Assembly: GCA_036652035.1 (NCBI GenBank)
Contig: JAVVWR010000005.1
Span: forward strand, 1 to 64,000
DNA: 64,000 bases
Origin: JAEZVV01 sp036652035
GTDB taxonomy: Bacteria; Pseudomonadota; Gammaproteobacteria; Burkholderiales; Burkholderiaceae_F
Direction: 5' to 3'
This document shows positions 10,492-18,797 of the stretch, piece by piece; positions within the stretch are counted from its first letter, which is position 1, and every line of letters starts with the position of its first letter. The position numbers were made by a program, and so were the translations under genes. The notes below the pieces were generated by a model. That model ran no database searches. It saw only the letters and a program-made list of their open reading frames with translations, and was not told the origin of the DNA.

Positions 10492-13400
10492 GTGCGCCTT
10501 CGGCAGATCAAGCTTGCAGGGTTTAAGTCTTTTGTCGATCCCACCCAGATCGACGTGCCGGGCCGCCTCGTGGGCGTCGTCGGGCCCAATGGTTGCGGCA
10601 AGTCGAACGTGATCGATGCCGTGCGCTGGGTGTTGGGCGAGTCCAAGGCCAGCGAATTGCGTGGCGAATCGATGGCCGACGTGATCTTCAACGGCTCGAT
10701 CCATCGCAAGCCGGCTGGCCGCGCCAGCGTCGAACTGGTGTTCGAAAACACCGACGGCCGCATCAGCGGCGCCTGGGGCCAGTACGCCGAAGTGTCGGTC
10801 AAGCGCGTTCTCACACGCGAGGGCGCGAGCAGCTACTACCTGAACAACCAGCAGGTCCGCCGCCGCGACGTGCAGGACATCTTTCTTGGTACCGGCCTGG
10901 GGCCGCGCGCCTACGCCATCATCGGCCAGGGCATGATTTCCCGCATCGTCGAGGCGCGCCCCGAAGATCTGCGCATCTTTCTGGAAGAGGCCGCCGGGGT
11001 CTCCAAGTACAAGGAGCGCCGCCGCGAGACCGAGAACCGCCTGGGCGACACGCGCGACAACCTGACCCGCGTCGAAGACATCTTGCGCGAGCTCGAAGGG
11101 CAGACCGGAAAGCTCGGTCAGCAGGCCGAGGTCGCCACTCGCTACCAGGATCTGGTGGCGCGGCACGATGGCCAGCAACATCTCTTGTGGTTCGCCCGCC
11201 GCCGCGACGCCGAGGTCGAAGGCGAGAAGATCGCCCGCGAGATCGACGCGGGCAGTGTGGCGCTCGAAGCGCATATCGCCGAACTGCGGGCGGCCGAACG
11301 CCTGCTCGAAGAAATTCGCGCCGCCCACTTCGAAAGCTCGGATGCGGTCCACGAGGCCCAGGGCAAGCTCTACCAGGTCAATGCCGAGATCGGCCGGCTG
11401 GAATCCGAGATCCGCATGATCGTCGACGGCCGCACGCGCCTGGCCGCTCAGCTCCAGACCTTGCGCGGCACGCGTGAGCGGCGCCTGACCGAACGTGGCG
11501 AGCTGCTCGAGCGGGCCGAGGGTCTGGCGGCTGCGATCGAAGACGCGACCCTCCGCCTGGGCGAAGCGCAGGCGCGCGCGATCGATCACGAGGCCATGCT
11601 GCCCGAGTTCGAGCTGGCTTACTCCGACGCTCGCGACGCCATGACCACCGCACGCTCGAGCGCGGTGGCGGCCGAAAATTCGATCGAATCGGTGGCGGCC
11701 GAGAGCCGCGCGCTCGAGCGTCAGATTGCGGGTCTGGTGCAGCGGCGCGAGCGCCTGGCGCAGGAAAAGAGCCAGATGGGCGCGCCCGACGAGGAGCGCC
11801 ACGCCTTTCTGCAGGAAGAACTCGCCCGCTTTGAAGAAGACCAGGCGATCCACACCGAAGGCCAGATGGCCGCGGAAGAGGATGTCGCCCGCCTGACCGA
11901 TGAGCGTCAGGCGGCGCTCGACGCTCGCACCCGCGAAGCCAATACGCTCACCCGGATCGAGGCGAGGCTGGCGGCGCTGCGTCAGCTGCAGGCCGATGTC
12001 GAAGCCAACGGCAAGCTCGCCCCCTGGCTCAAGGAGCAGGGACTCGACGGCCTGCCGCGGTTGTTCAAGAAGCTGGCGGTCGAGTCAGGGTGGGAAACCG
12101 CGGTCGAAACCGTCTTGCGCGAGCGGATCGAAGCGCTGGAAGTCGGTCGCCTCGACATGGTGGCCGGTCTGGCGGGCAATGCGCCACCGGCCCGGGTCGC
12201 CTTTTACAGCCCGACCGGCGCGGTGCCGCGAGAGAACCCGGCGATAGCCGGTTTCGCTTCACTCGCCAGCATGACCCGCGGCCACGATGCGGCGCTTGCC
12301 GCCGTGGTGGGCGATTGGCTGGCCCAGGTCTATGTCGCCAACGACCTGCCAGCGGCGCTTGCCGCGCGCGACCAGTTGCCGCCAGGGGCGAGCTTCATTG
12401 TCCAGGCCGGTCACATGGTCAGCCGTCATGGGGTGCGCTTTCATGCGCCCGACGACGAGAAGTCCGGGATGCTGGCGCGCCGTCAGGAGATCGAAAACCT
12501 CGATCGGGAGATCCGGGCTCAGCGACTGATCGTCGACGAGTGCACCGGCGCGGCTGCGCGCGCCGAGAGCGCCCTGCGCCACGCGCAGGAATCGCTCGTC
12601 CAGCACCGCCGCGAACTGGACCGCACCCGCAGCCAGATGCATGGCGTGCAGCTTGAGGCGGTGCGGCTCTCCGAGCTGATCGAGCGCGTCAAACACCGCA
12701 GCGGTCAGATCGACGGCGAGCTCGCCGAGATCGCCGCTCACGACGAAGAACTTCGTGCCAGCCGCGAAGAGGCCGAGGCACGCTTCCAGTCGCTCGACGA
12801 GGAGCTGGCCAGCGCGCAGCAGCGCGCCGAAGACGCGCAGATGGCTTACGAAGAGGCCGATGCCCGCTTGCGCGCCGCACGCGAGGAAAGCCGCAATCGG
12901 CAGACCGCGCGCCAGCAGATCGAGTTCAGCCTGGCGGGCAATCGCGATCGTGAGCGCGATGTCCGCCACGCCGCCGAGGTTGCCGCCAACGATGCCGCCC
13001 GGCTCGAGATCGACGTCGACGCCGCCGCCGAGGAATTGGCGCGGCTCGACGATTCGGCCGCCCGCGCCGGTCTGGACGATTTGCTCGCCAACCGCGCCAA
13101 TGCCGAAGACGGCTTGCGCGAGACGCGGACCCGGATGGACGAGCTGGCGCATTCGCTGCGAACGACCGATGAAAAGCGGCTCGTTCTCGAGCGCGAGCAG
13201 CAGCCGCGGCGCGACCGCATCACCGAGCTGCAATTGAAGCAGCAGGCGGCGCGCCTGACGGTCGAGCAGTTTGCCCAGCAGTTGCTCGAGGCCGGCGCCG
13301 ACGAAGTGCCGTTGGCGGCGCGCTACGAGGCCGAGTCGCCGCGCGCGGCCAGCCTGCAGGGCGAGATCACGCGACTGGCCAACGAGATCGCCGCGCTGGG

Positions 13401-14016
13401 CGCGGTCAACCTCGCCGCGCTGGATGAGCTTAAGAGCGCGATGGAGCGCAAGACCTACCTCGAATCGCAGTCGAACGACCTCAAGGCCGCGATCGAGACC
13501 CTGGAAGACGCGATTCGCAAAATCGATCGCGAGACTCGCGAACTGCTGCAGAACACCTTTAACCAGGTCAATACGCAGTTTGGCGCGATGTTTCCCAAGC
13601 TGTTCGGCGGTGGCGAGGCGCGCCTGATCATGACCGGCGACGAGATTCTCGACGCCGGCGTTCAGGTGATGGCGCAGCCCCCGGGCAAGCGCAACAGCAC
13701 CATCCACCTACTCTCGGGCGGCGAGAAAGCGCTGACCGCGACCGCGCTGGTGTTTGCGATGTTCAAGCTCAACCCGGCGCCGTTCTGCCTGCTCGACGAG
13801 GTTGACGCACCGCTCGACGACGCCAACACCGAACGTTTCTCCAGGCTGGTGGCCTCGATGGCGGATTCGACCCAGTTCCTCTTCATCACCCACAATAAAA
13901 TTGCGATGGAAATTGCCGAGCAACTGGTGGGGGTGACGATGCAGGAGCAGGGCGTGTCGCGGATCGTGGCGGTGGACATCGCCGCGGCGACCCGGCTGGT
14001 GGCCGAAGCTGCCTGA
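10492..14016 (+). CDS. smc: Chromosome segregation ATPase SMC
   Basis: About 1174 aa. N-terminal ATPase half: VRLRQIKLAGFKSF, Walker A GPNGCGKSN (31-39). Long Ala/Glu/Arg-rich coiled coils on both sides of a flexible hinge (around residues 500-640, with GLPRLFKKLAVESGWE and ASFIVQAGHMVSRHGVRF). C-terminal half: LLSGGEKALTATALVFAMFK (ABC signature) and FCLLDEVDAPLDDAN (Walker B). SMC dimers with ScpA/ScpB compact and segregate the chromosome. The GTG at 10492 is chosen because the family starts exactly there (M/V-R-L-x-x-I-K-L-x-G-F-K-S-F); the frame is open further up to GTG 10456. The order smc-zipA-ligA downstream is the conserved proteobacterial arrangement. Confidence 0.95.
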   Translation: MRLRQIKLAGFKSFVDPTQIDVPGRLVGVVGPNGCGKSNVIDAVRWVLGESKASELRGESMADVIFNGSIHRKPAGRASVELVFENTDGRISGAWGQYAEVSVKRVLTREGASSYYLNNQQVRRRDVQDIFLGTGLGPRAYAIIGQGMISRIVEARPEDLRIFLEEAAGVSKYKERRRETENRLGDTRDNLTRVEDILRELEGQTGKLGQQAEVATRYQDLVARHDGQQHLLWFARRRDAEVEGEKIAREIDAGSVALEAHIAELRAAERLLEEIRAAHFESSDAVHEAQGKLYQVNAEIGRLESEIRMIVDGRTRLAAQLQTLRGTRERRLTERGELLERAEGLAAAIEDATLRLGEAQARAIDHEAMLPEFELAYSDARDAMTTARSSAVAAENSIESVAAESRALERQIAGLVQRRERLAQEKSQMGAPDEERHAFLQEELARFEEDQAIHTEGQMAAEEDVARLTDERQAALDARTREANTLTRIEARLAALRQLQADVEANGKLAPWLKEQGLDGLPRLFKKLAVESGWETAVETVLRERIEALEVGRLDMVAGLAGNAPPARVAFYSPTGAVPRENPAIAGFASLASMTRGHDAALAAVVGDWLAQVYVANDLPAALAARDQLPPGASFIVQAGHMVSRHGVRFHAPDDEKSGMLARRQEIENLDREIRAQRLIVDECTGAAARAESALRHAQESLVQHRRELDRTRSQMHGVQLEAVRLSELIERVKHRSGQIDGELAEIAAHDEELRASREEAEARFQSLDEELASAQQRAEDAQMAYEEADARLRAAREESRNRQTARQQIEFSLAGNRDRERDVRHAAEVAANDAARLEIDVDAAAEELARLDDSAARAGLDDLLANRANAEDGLRETRTRMDELAHSLRTTDEKRLVLEREQQPRRDRITELQLKQQAARLTVEQFAQQLLEAGADEVPLAARYEAESPRAASLQGEITRLANEIAALGAVNLAALDELKSAMERKTYLESQSNDLKAAIETLEDAIRKIDRETRELLQNTFNQVNTQFGAMFPKLFGGGEARLIMTGDEILDAGVQVMAQPPGKRNSTIHLLSGGEKALTATALVFAMFKLNPAPFCLLDEVDAPLDDANTERFSRLVASMADSTQFLFITHNKIAMEIAEQLVGVTMQEQGVSRIVAVDIAAATRLVAEAA

Positions 14017-14069
14017 TGGCGGTCGAATCGAATGACTTGTTGTCGAACAGACGCTGACGGACCCAACTC

Positions 14070-15191
14070 ATGAGCCAACTCCAGATTGCGCTTACTGGCC
14101 TTGCCCTGGCGGTGCTGGTCGGGATCTTTGCCTGGGGCAAGTGGGACGAGCGCCGCGCTCGTGCCCGAATGCAGGACTTGCACTCGGGGGTTGGCGACCC
14201 CTTGATGGGGGAGAGTGCGGCGAGCCCGGCTGCGCCGGCCACACCCGAAGGCCGGCCGCGCTCCGATGCGCGGGTCGAGCCAAGTTTTGGCGGCGCCGCG
14301 CCGGTCTCCGAACCCGATTCCGCGCCGGCCTTGACGCCGGAGTCCGAGCCGCTCGCGAACGATGTGCTCGCCAGCGCACCGGTGCAGGCCGGCGGCTGGC
14401 TCGAAGATCCCTTGCTCGATTTCGCTTTCGAGCTGCGCTGCTCGCACCCGATCGATGGCGTTGCCGCACTGGCCGCCGCGGCCCAGCTCGCCCGCCTGCA
14501 GTTGCCGCTGCCGGCGCACCTGGCGGTGTGGGACGCCCGTGTCCAGCAGTGGAGCGCTCCCGATCGCTTCGGGTTTTATTCCGAGATGCTGGTCGCGCTG
14601 CAGATGGCCGATCGCCGTGGTGCCTTGACCGAGATCGACGCCTCGCGTTTCCTGGCCGCGGTCCAGCAGATCGCGCTCGAACTCGAGGCCGATTTCGATC
14701 CGCCCGACGTGCCGCGTCTGCTGGAGCAGGCCGCCGCGCTCGACGCGACCGTGGCCAAGTTCGACGTCCAGCTCTCTCTCACGCTCAAGTCGGCGGGTGC
14801 ACCGTTCGCGTTCGACGCGATCAGATCCACCGCTCAAGCGGTCGGTTTCGTGGTTGCGGGCGAGGGTCGCTGGGAAAAGGGCGATGCCGAGCGCCGCCCC
14901 TTGCTGCTGGCCGCAGATGCGCCCCTGGCCGAATCGGTGCGGATCACGCTCGACGTGCCGGTCGCGCCGCTCGCCTCGCAGCCGCTTGAAGCCTTGTTCG
15001 CCACGGCCAATGATTTGGCGGCCCGGCTGGGGGCCTTGATCGTTGACGACGTGGGCCGCCCGATCGCCAGCGGCGCCGCGGTGGCGATCAACCAGCAGCT
15101 CGCGCTGCTTTATCAGCAGATGCACGACGCCGGGATCGAGCCCGGCGGTGAGCGCGCCCGCCGCCTTTATACGGCGGGCGAAGCGCGCTGA
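14070..15191 (+). CDS. zipA: Cell division protein ZipA homologue
   Basis: 373 aa. Residues 5-23 form a single N-terminal membrane anchor (LQIALTGLALAVLVGIFAWG) followed by a short basic patch, a Pro/Ala-rich linker (about 45-110) and a C-terminal domain of about 240 residues consistent with the ZipA FtsZ-binding domain (GFYSEMLVALQMADRRG; FDVQLSLTLKSAGAPFAFD). ZipA anchors FtsZ to the inner membrane at the division site. Position between smc and ligA is diagnostic for zipA in beta- and gammaproteobacteria; sequence similarity in the C-terminal domain is low in this lineage, so synteny carries much of the weight. Confidence 0.85.
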   Translation: MSQLQIALTGLALAVLVGIFAWGKWDERRARARMQDLHSGVGDPLMGESAASPAAPATPEGRPRSDARVEPSFGGAAPVSEPDSAPALTPESEPLANDVLASAPVQAGGWLEDPLLDFAFELRCSHPIDGVAALAAAAQLARLQLPLPAHLAVWDARVQQWSAPDRFGFYSEMLVALQMADRRGALTEIDASRFLAAVQQIALELEADFDPPDVPRLLEQAAALDATVAKFDVQLSLTLKSAGAPFAFDAIRSTAQAVGFVVAGEGRWEKGDAERRPLLLAADAPLAESVRITLDVPVAPLASQPLEALFATANDLAARLGALIVDDVGRPIASGAAVAINQQLALLYQQMHDAGIEPGGERARRLYTAGEAR

Positions 15192-15437
15192 TCGCCTTGT
15201 CCGTGCCGAGCCGGCGGCCGGCTTCGCAGGGTGCTTGCGCAGCGGCACACTGCGACTCCCGGTTTTCTTCGCGATGGGGGAGATGGCATGGAGCGAGCCC
15301 CGGTCCGATTTTTCTTGCGCGCTGTGCGCCACGCCGGTGCCGCCGCGCTGGCCGCCTTGGCGTTCTCGAGCGCTGTGGCTCAAGCGCCCCTTGTGACCGC
15401 GCCGCCGCGCGCCGCTGCTTCCAACCGCTTTCAAGCC
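15192..15437 (+). other. zipA-ligA spacer with in-frame signal-like leader
   Basis: 246 bp with no separate gene. An ATG at 15288 with a good ribosome-binding site (GGGGGAG at 15274-15280) opens a frame that runs without stop into ligA. It would add 50 residues with a basic start and a hydrophobic stretch ending SSAVAQA, resembling a secretion signal. A cytoplasmic DNA ligase should not carry one. It may be a decayed leader from another gene, an alternative start, or chance. Confidence 0.4.
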
Positions 15438-17477
15438 ATGACTTCTGATTCCTTGCCCGCTCCCGCCGCCGCCCGCATCGAGGCCTTGCGCCGCGAGATC
15501 GAGCGTCACAACCACGCCTACTACGTGCTCGACGCGCCGACGGTTCCAGATGCCGAGTACGACCGCCTGTTTCGAGAGCTGCAAGCGCTCGAGGCGGCGC
15601 ATCCCGAGCTGGCGAGCCCGGCTTCGCCCACCCAGCGCGTGGGCGGCGCGGCGCGCTCGGACCTGGCCAAGGTCCGGCATGCGGTGGCAATGCTGTCGAT
15701 CCACACCGAGACTGATGCCAGCGCCGGCGGCGCGCAGGCGTTTGACGCTCGCGTCCGGCGCGAGCTGGGGCTGGAGCCCGAAGCGCCGGCGCTCGCCTAC
15801 GCGGCCGAACTCAAGTTCGACGGCCTCGCGGTGAACTTGCGCTATGTCGATGGCGTTCTGGTCCAGGCCGCCACTCGCGGTGACGGCGAGGTGGGTGAAG
15901 ACGTCACCCCCAATGTGCGAACGATCCGCAGCATTCCTCTGCGCTTGATCGGGCCGGTGCCGGCGGTGCTCGAGGTGCGAGGCGAAGTCTTCATGCGGCG
16001 CGCTGATTTCGATTCGCTCAACGAACGCCAGCGCGCCGCGGGCGACAAGGTCTTCGTCAACCCGCGCAATGCGGCGGCGGGTTTTCTGCGCCAGCTCGAT
16101 TCGCGCATCACCGCGCAGCGGCCTTTGTCCTTCTACGCCTACGGCCTGGGTGAAGTGGTCGGCGAACCGTTCGCGACCACTCACAGCGGTGTGCTCGACG
16201 CCCTGGCGGCGATGGGTGTGCCGGTGGCGGCCGAGCGTACGGTGGCTCAGGGGCCGCAGGCGCTGGCCGAGTTTCACGCGCGCATCGCGGCGCTGCGCGA
16301 CTCACTGCCTTTCGATATCGACGGCGTGGTCTACAAGGTCGATTCGCTCGCGCTTCAGCGCGAACTGGGGTTTGTCTCGCGCGAGCCGCGCTGGGCGGTC
16401 GCTCACAAATACCCGGCGCAAGAGGCTCTCACCACCGTGGTCGACATCGACGTCCAGGTCGGCCGCACCGGCAAGCTCACCCCGGTGGCGCGCCTGACGC
16501 CGGTCTTTGTCGGCGGGGTGACGGTGAGCAACGCGACCTTGCACAACGAAGACTTCATCGCCCAGCTGGGTCTGATGATTGGCGACACGGTCACGGTGCG
16601 CCGCGCGGGCGATGTGATCCCGGAAATCGTCGGCGTGCTCACCGAGCGGCGGCCCGCCAATGCGCGCGCCTTTGTGCTGCCCGAGCGTTGCCCGGTGTGC
16701 GGCTCCGGAACGCTGCGCGACGAAGCCGAGAAGGACACGCGCTGCACCGGCGGCCTCTTTTGTGCGGCGCAGAGAAAGCAGGCCTTGCTGCATTTTGCCG
16801 GGCGGCGTGCGATGGATATCGAAGGCCTGGGTGACAAGTTGCTCGACCAGCTGGTAGCGGCCGATTTCGTCCATACCCCGGCCGATCTGTTCAAGCTCGA
16901 CCTCGCCACCTTGACCGGTCTTCCCCGCATGGGCGAGAAATCGGCGCAGAACATTCTGGCCGCGCTGGATCGAGCGCGCAGCACCACGCTCGCGCGCTTT
17001 GTCTACGCGCTCGGAGTGCGGCACGTGGGCGAGGCCACGGCGCGCGACCTGGCGCGCCACTTCGGCGCGCTCGAGGCCTTGATGCAGGCCGATGAGGCCG
17101 CTTTGCTCTCGGTGCGCGACGTCGGTCCGGTGGTGGCGGGATCGATCGCGCGCTTTTTTGCCGAGCCGCACAACCAGGAAGTGATCGCGGCTTTGCGCGC
17201 GGCCGGGGTGCATTGGCCCGAAGGCGAGGCGCCGGCCGCAGCTAACGGCCCGATGGTGGGCAAAACTTTTGTTTTGACCGGGACGCTGCCGACGCTCACG
17301 CGCGAGGCGGCCGCTGCCTTGATCGAGGCGGCGGGTGGCAAGGTGGTGGGCTCGGTGTCGAAGAAAACCGATTACGTCGTGGCGGGCGAGGCCGCCGGCA
17401 GCAAGCTCGAGCGGGCCAAGGCTCTGGGCCTTGCCGTGCTCGACGAGGCCGGGCTACGGCAACTTTTAGGGAACTAG
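15438..17477 (+). CDS. ligA: NAD+-dependent DNA ligase
   Basis: 679 aa from ATG 15438. Domains in order: Ia NAD-binding (RREIERHNHAYYVLDAPTVPD at about 15-35), adenylation domain with nucleophile Lys in AELKFDGLAVN, OB fold (LTPVARLTPVFVGGVTVSNATLHN), Zn finger with four Cys (CPVCGSG ... RCTGGLFC), helix-hairpin-helix repeats, and a C-terminal BRCT (GKTFVLTGTLPTLTREAA ... KKTDYVVAGEAAGSKLEKA-like). Seals nicks in replication and repair using NAD+. No ribosome-binding site is seen at this ATG, while ATG 15288 upstream has one; the family alignment supports 15438. Confidence 0.95.
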   Translation: MTSDSLPAPAAARIEALRREIERHNHAYYVLDAPTVPDAEYDRLFRELQALEAAHPELASPASPTQRVGGAARSDLAKVRHAVAMLSIHTETDASAGGAQAFDARVRRELGLEPEAPALAYAAELKFDGLAVNLRYVDGVLVQAATRGDGEVGEDVTPNVRTIRSIPLRLIGPVPAVLEVRGEVFMRRADFDSLNERQRAAGDKVFVNPRNAAAGFLRQLDSRITAQRPLSFYAYGLGEVVGEPFATTHSGVLDALAAMGVPVAAERTVAQGPQALAEFHARIAALRDSLPFDIDGVVYKVDSLALQRELGFVSREPRWAVAHKYPAQEALTTVVDIDVQVGRTGKLTPVARLTPVFVGGVTVSNATLHNEDFIAQLGLMIGDTVTVRRAGDVIPEIVGVLTERRPANARAFVLPERCPVCGSGTLRDEAEKDTRCTGGLFCAAQRKQALLHFAGRRAMDIEGLGDKLLDQLVAADFVHTPADLFKLDLATLTGLPRMGEKSAQNILAALDRARSTTLARFVYALGVRHVGEATARDLARHFGALEALMQADEAALLSVRDVGPVVAGSIARFFAEPHNQEVIAALRAAGVHWPEGEAPAAANGPMVGKTFVLTGTLPTLTREAAAALIEAAGGKVVGSVSKKTDYVVAGEAAGSKLERAKALGLAVLDEAGLRQLLGN

Positions 17478-17480
17478 AAC

Positions 17481-18239
17481 ATGTACGCAATCATTGGTGG
17501 CAGCGGTCTGGCCAAGCTCTCGGCACTCGACTCGATCGAGCGGCGCGTAATGCGAACGCCTTATGGCGAGCCCTCTGGCGCGATCACCCTCGGCCAGCTC
17601 GGCGGGCGCGACATTGTCTTTCTGGCGCGCCACGGTTATGGCCACACGATCGCCCCGCACGAGATCAACTACCGCGCCAATATCTGGGCGCTCAAGGAGT
17701 TGAAGGTCCGCGGCATTCTGGCGGTGGCCACCGTGGGTTCGGTCAACGAGGCTCTGGTGCCGGGAACGCTGGTGGTTCCAGACCAGCTGATCGACTACAC
17801 CTATGGTCGCAAGTCAACCTTCTTCGAGGGTTCGGAAACGCCGGTCACCCATATCGACTTCACCGAGCCGTACTCAAACGAGCTGCGCCAGCGCCTGTTG
17901 GCCGCTGCCGCCGGTGTGGGCGAGGCCGTGGTCGACGGTGGCACCTATGCCTGCACCCAGGGTCCGCGGCTTGAGACCGCGGCCGAGATTGAGCGGATTC
18001 GCCGTGACGGTGGCGATCTGGTCGGCATGACCGGCATGCCCGAGGCCTCGCTCGCACGGGAAGCGGGTCTGGCTTATGCCTCCTTGGGCGTGGTGGTCAA
18101 CCATGCGGCGGGTCTGGGAGCGAGCAAGCACCGGATTTTGCTGGCGGACCTCGAGTCGGTGATGAAGGCGACCGTCGCGCGTGCTTTGCGCGTACTCGAG
18201 GCGACGGTCAGCGAACCGTTCGAGGGGAATGCGAAATGA
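17481..18239 (+). CDS. S-methyl-5'-thioinosine phosphorylase (MTAP/PNP family)
   Basis: 252 aa of the purine nucleoside phosphorylase MTAP subfamily: MYAIIGGSGL phosphate-binding start, FLARHGYGHTIAPHEINYRANIWAL, and VYAC-type YACTQGPRLETAAEI followed by DLVGMTGMPEASLAREAGL. The MTGMPEA motif with Met-Thr-Gly-Met matches the P. aeruginosa methylthioinosine phosphorylase rather than the human adenosine-specific enzyme. Salvages MTI to hypoxanthine and methylthioribose-1-phosphate after polyamine synthesis. Begins 3 nt after the ligA stop and overlaps def by 4 nt (ATGA), so translation is coupled. Confidence 0.85.
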   Translation: MYAIIGGSGLAKLSALDSIERRVMRTPYGEPSGAITLGQLGGRDIVFLARHGYGHTIAPHEINYRANIWALKELKVRGILAVATVGSVNEALVPGTLVVPDQLIDYTYGRKSTFFEGSETPVTHIDFTEPYSNELRQRLLAAAAGVGEAVVDGGTYACTQGPRLETAAEIERIRRDGGDLVGMTGMPEASLAREAGLAYASLGVVVNHAAGLGASKHRILLADLESVMKATVARALRVLEATVSEPFEGNAK

Positions 18240-18769
18240 TCCACCCGATCCTGAAGATGGGCGACGCCCGCCTCTTGCGGGCGGCCGAGCCGGTCACCGA
18301 GTTCGGCACGCCCGAGCTCAAGCAGCTGATTGCCGACATGTTTGAAACCATGGCCGCGGCCGGCGGCGTGGGTCTGGCCGCGCCGCAGATTGGCGTCAAT
18401 CTGCGGCTGGTTATTTTCGGGTTTGACAGCAGCGAGCGTTACCCGGACGCGCCGGCGGTGCCGCAGACCGTGTTGCTCAACCCGGAGCTGCGACCCTTGT
18501 CCGACGCGATGGACGAGGGTTGGGAAGGATGCCTGTCGGTGCCCGGCCTGCGTGGCGCGGTACCGCGTTTCACCGAGCTCGCCTACAGCGGCTTTGATCC
18601 CGACGGCCAGCGTATCGAGCGGGTTGCCAGCGGTTTTCATGCGCGGGTGGTGCAGCATGAATGCGACCACCTCGACGGCATTCTGTATCCGATGCGACTC
18701 GAGGATTTCTCTCGCTTCGGCTTTACCGAGGTGCTGTTCCCCGAGCTGGCGGACCAGCCCGAGGATTGA
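18236..18769 (+). CDS. def: Peptide deformylase
   Basis: 177 aa metalloenzyme with all three motifs: GVGLAAPQIG (44-53), EGCLS with metal ligand Cys99, and HECDH (141-145) with two His ligands and the catalytic Glu142. Removes the N-formyl group from nascent proteins. No fmt gene follows here, unlike the common def-fmt pair; instead it overlaps the phosphorylase gene by 4 nt. It converges with glnD, 28 nt away. Possibly one of several deformylases. Confidence 0.95.
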   Translation: MIHPILKMGDARLLRAAEPVTEFGTPELKQLIADMFETMAAAGGVGLAAPQIGVNLRLVIFGFDSSERYPDAPAVPQTVLLNPELRPLSDAMDEGWEGCLSVPGLRGAVPRFTELAYSGFDPDGQRIERVASGFHARVVQHECDHLDGILYPMRLEDFSRFGFTEVLFPELADQPED

Positions 18770-18797
18770 GTGGCGTGGTGCGGGGTTTGACCGCGGT

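Noticed and set aside
13662..16277. Long minus-strand open frame of about 870 codons across smc, zipA and ligA
   Set aside because: Crosses three real plus-strand genes and their gaps; Arg/His/Gly-rich translation with no recognisable domain.
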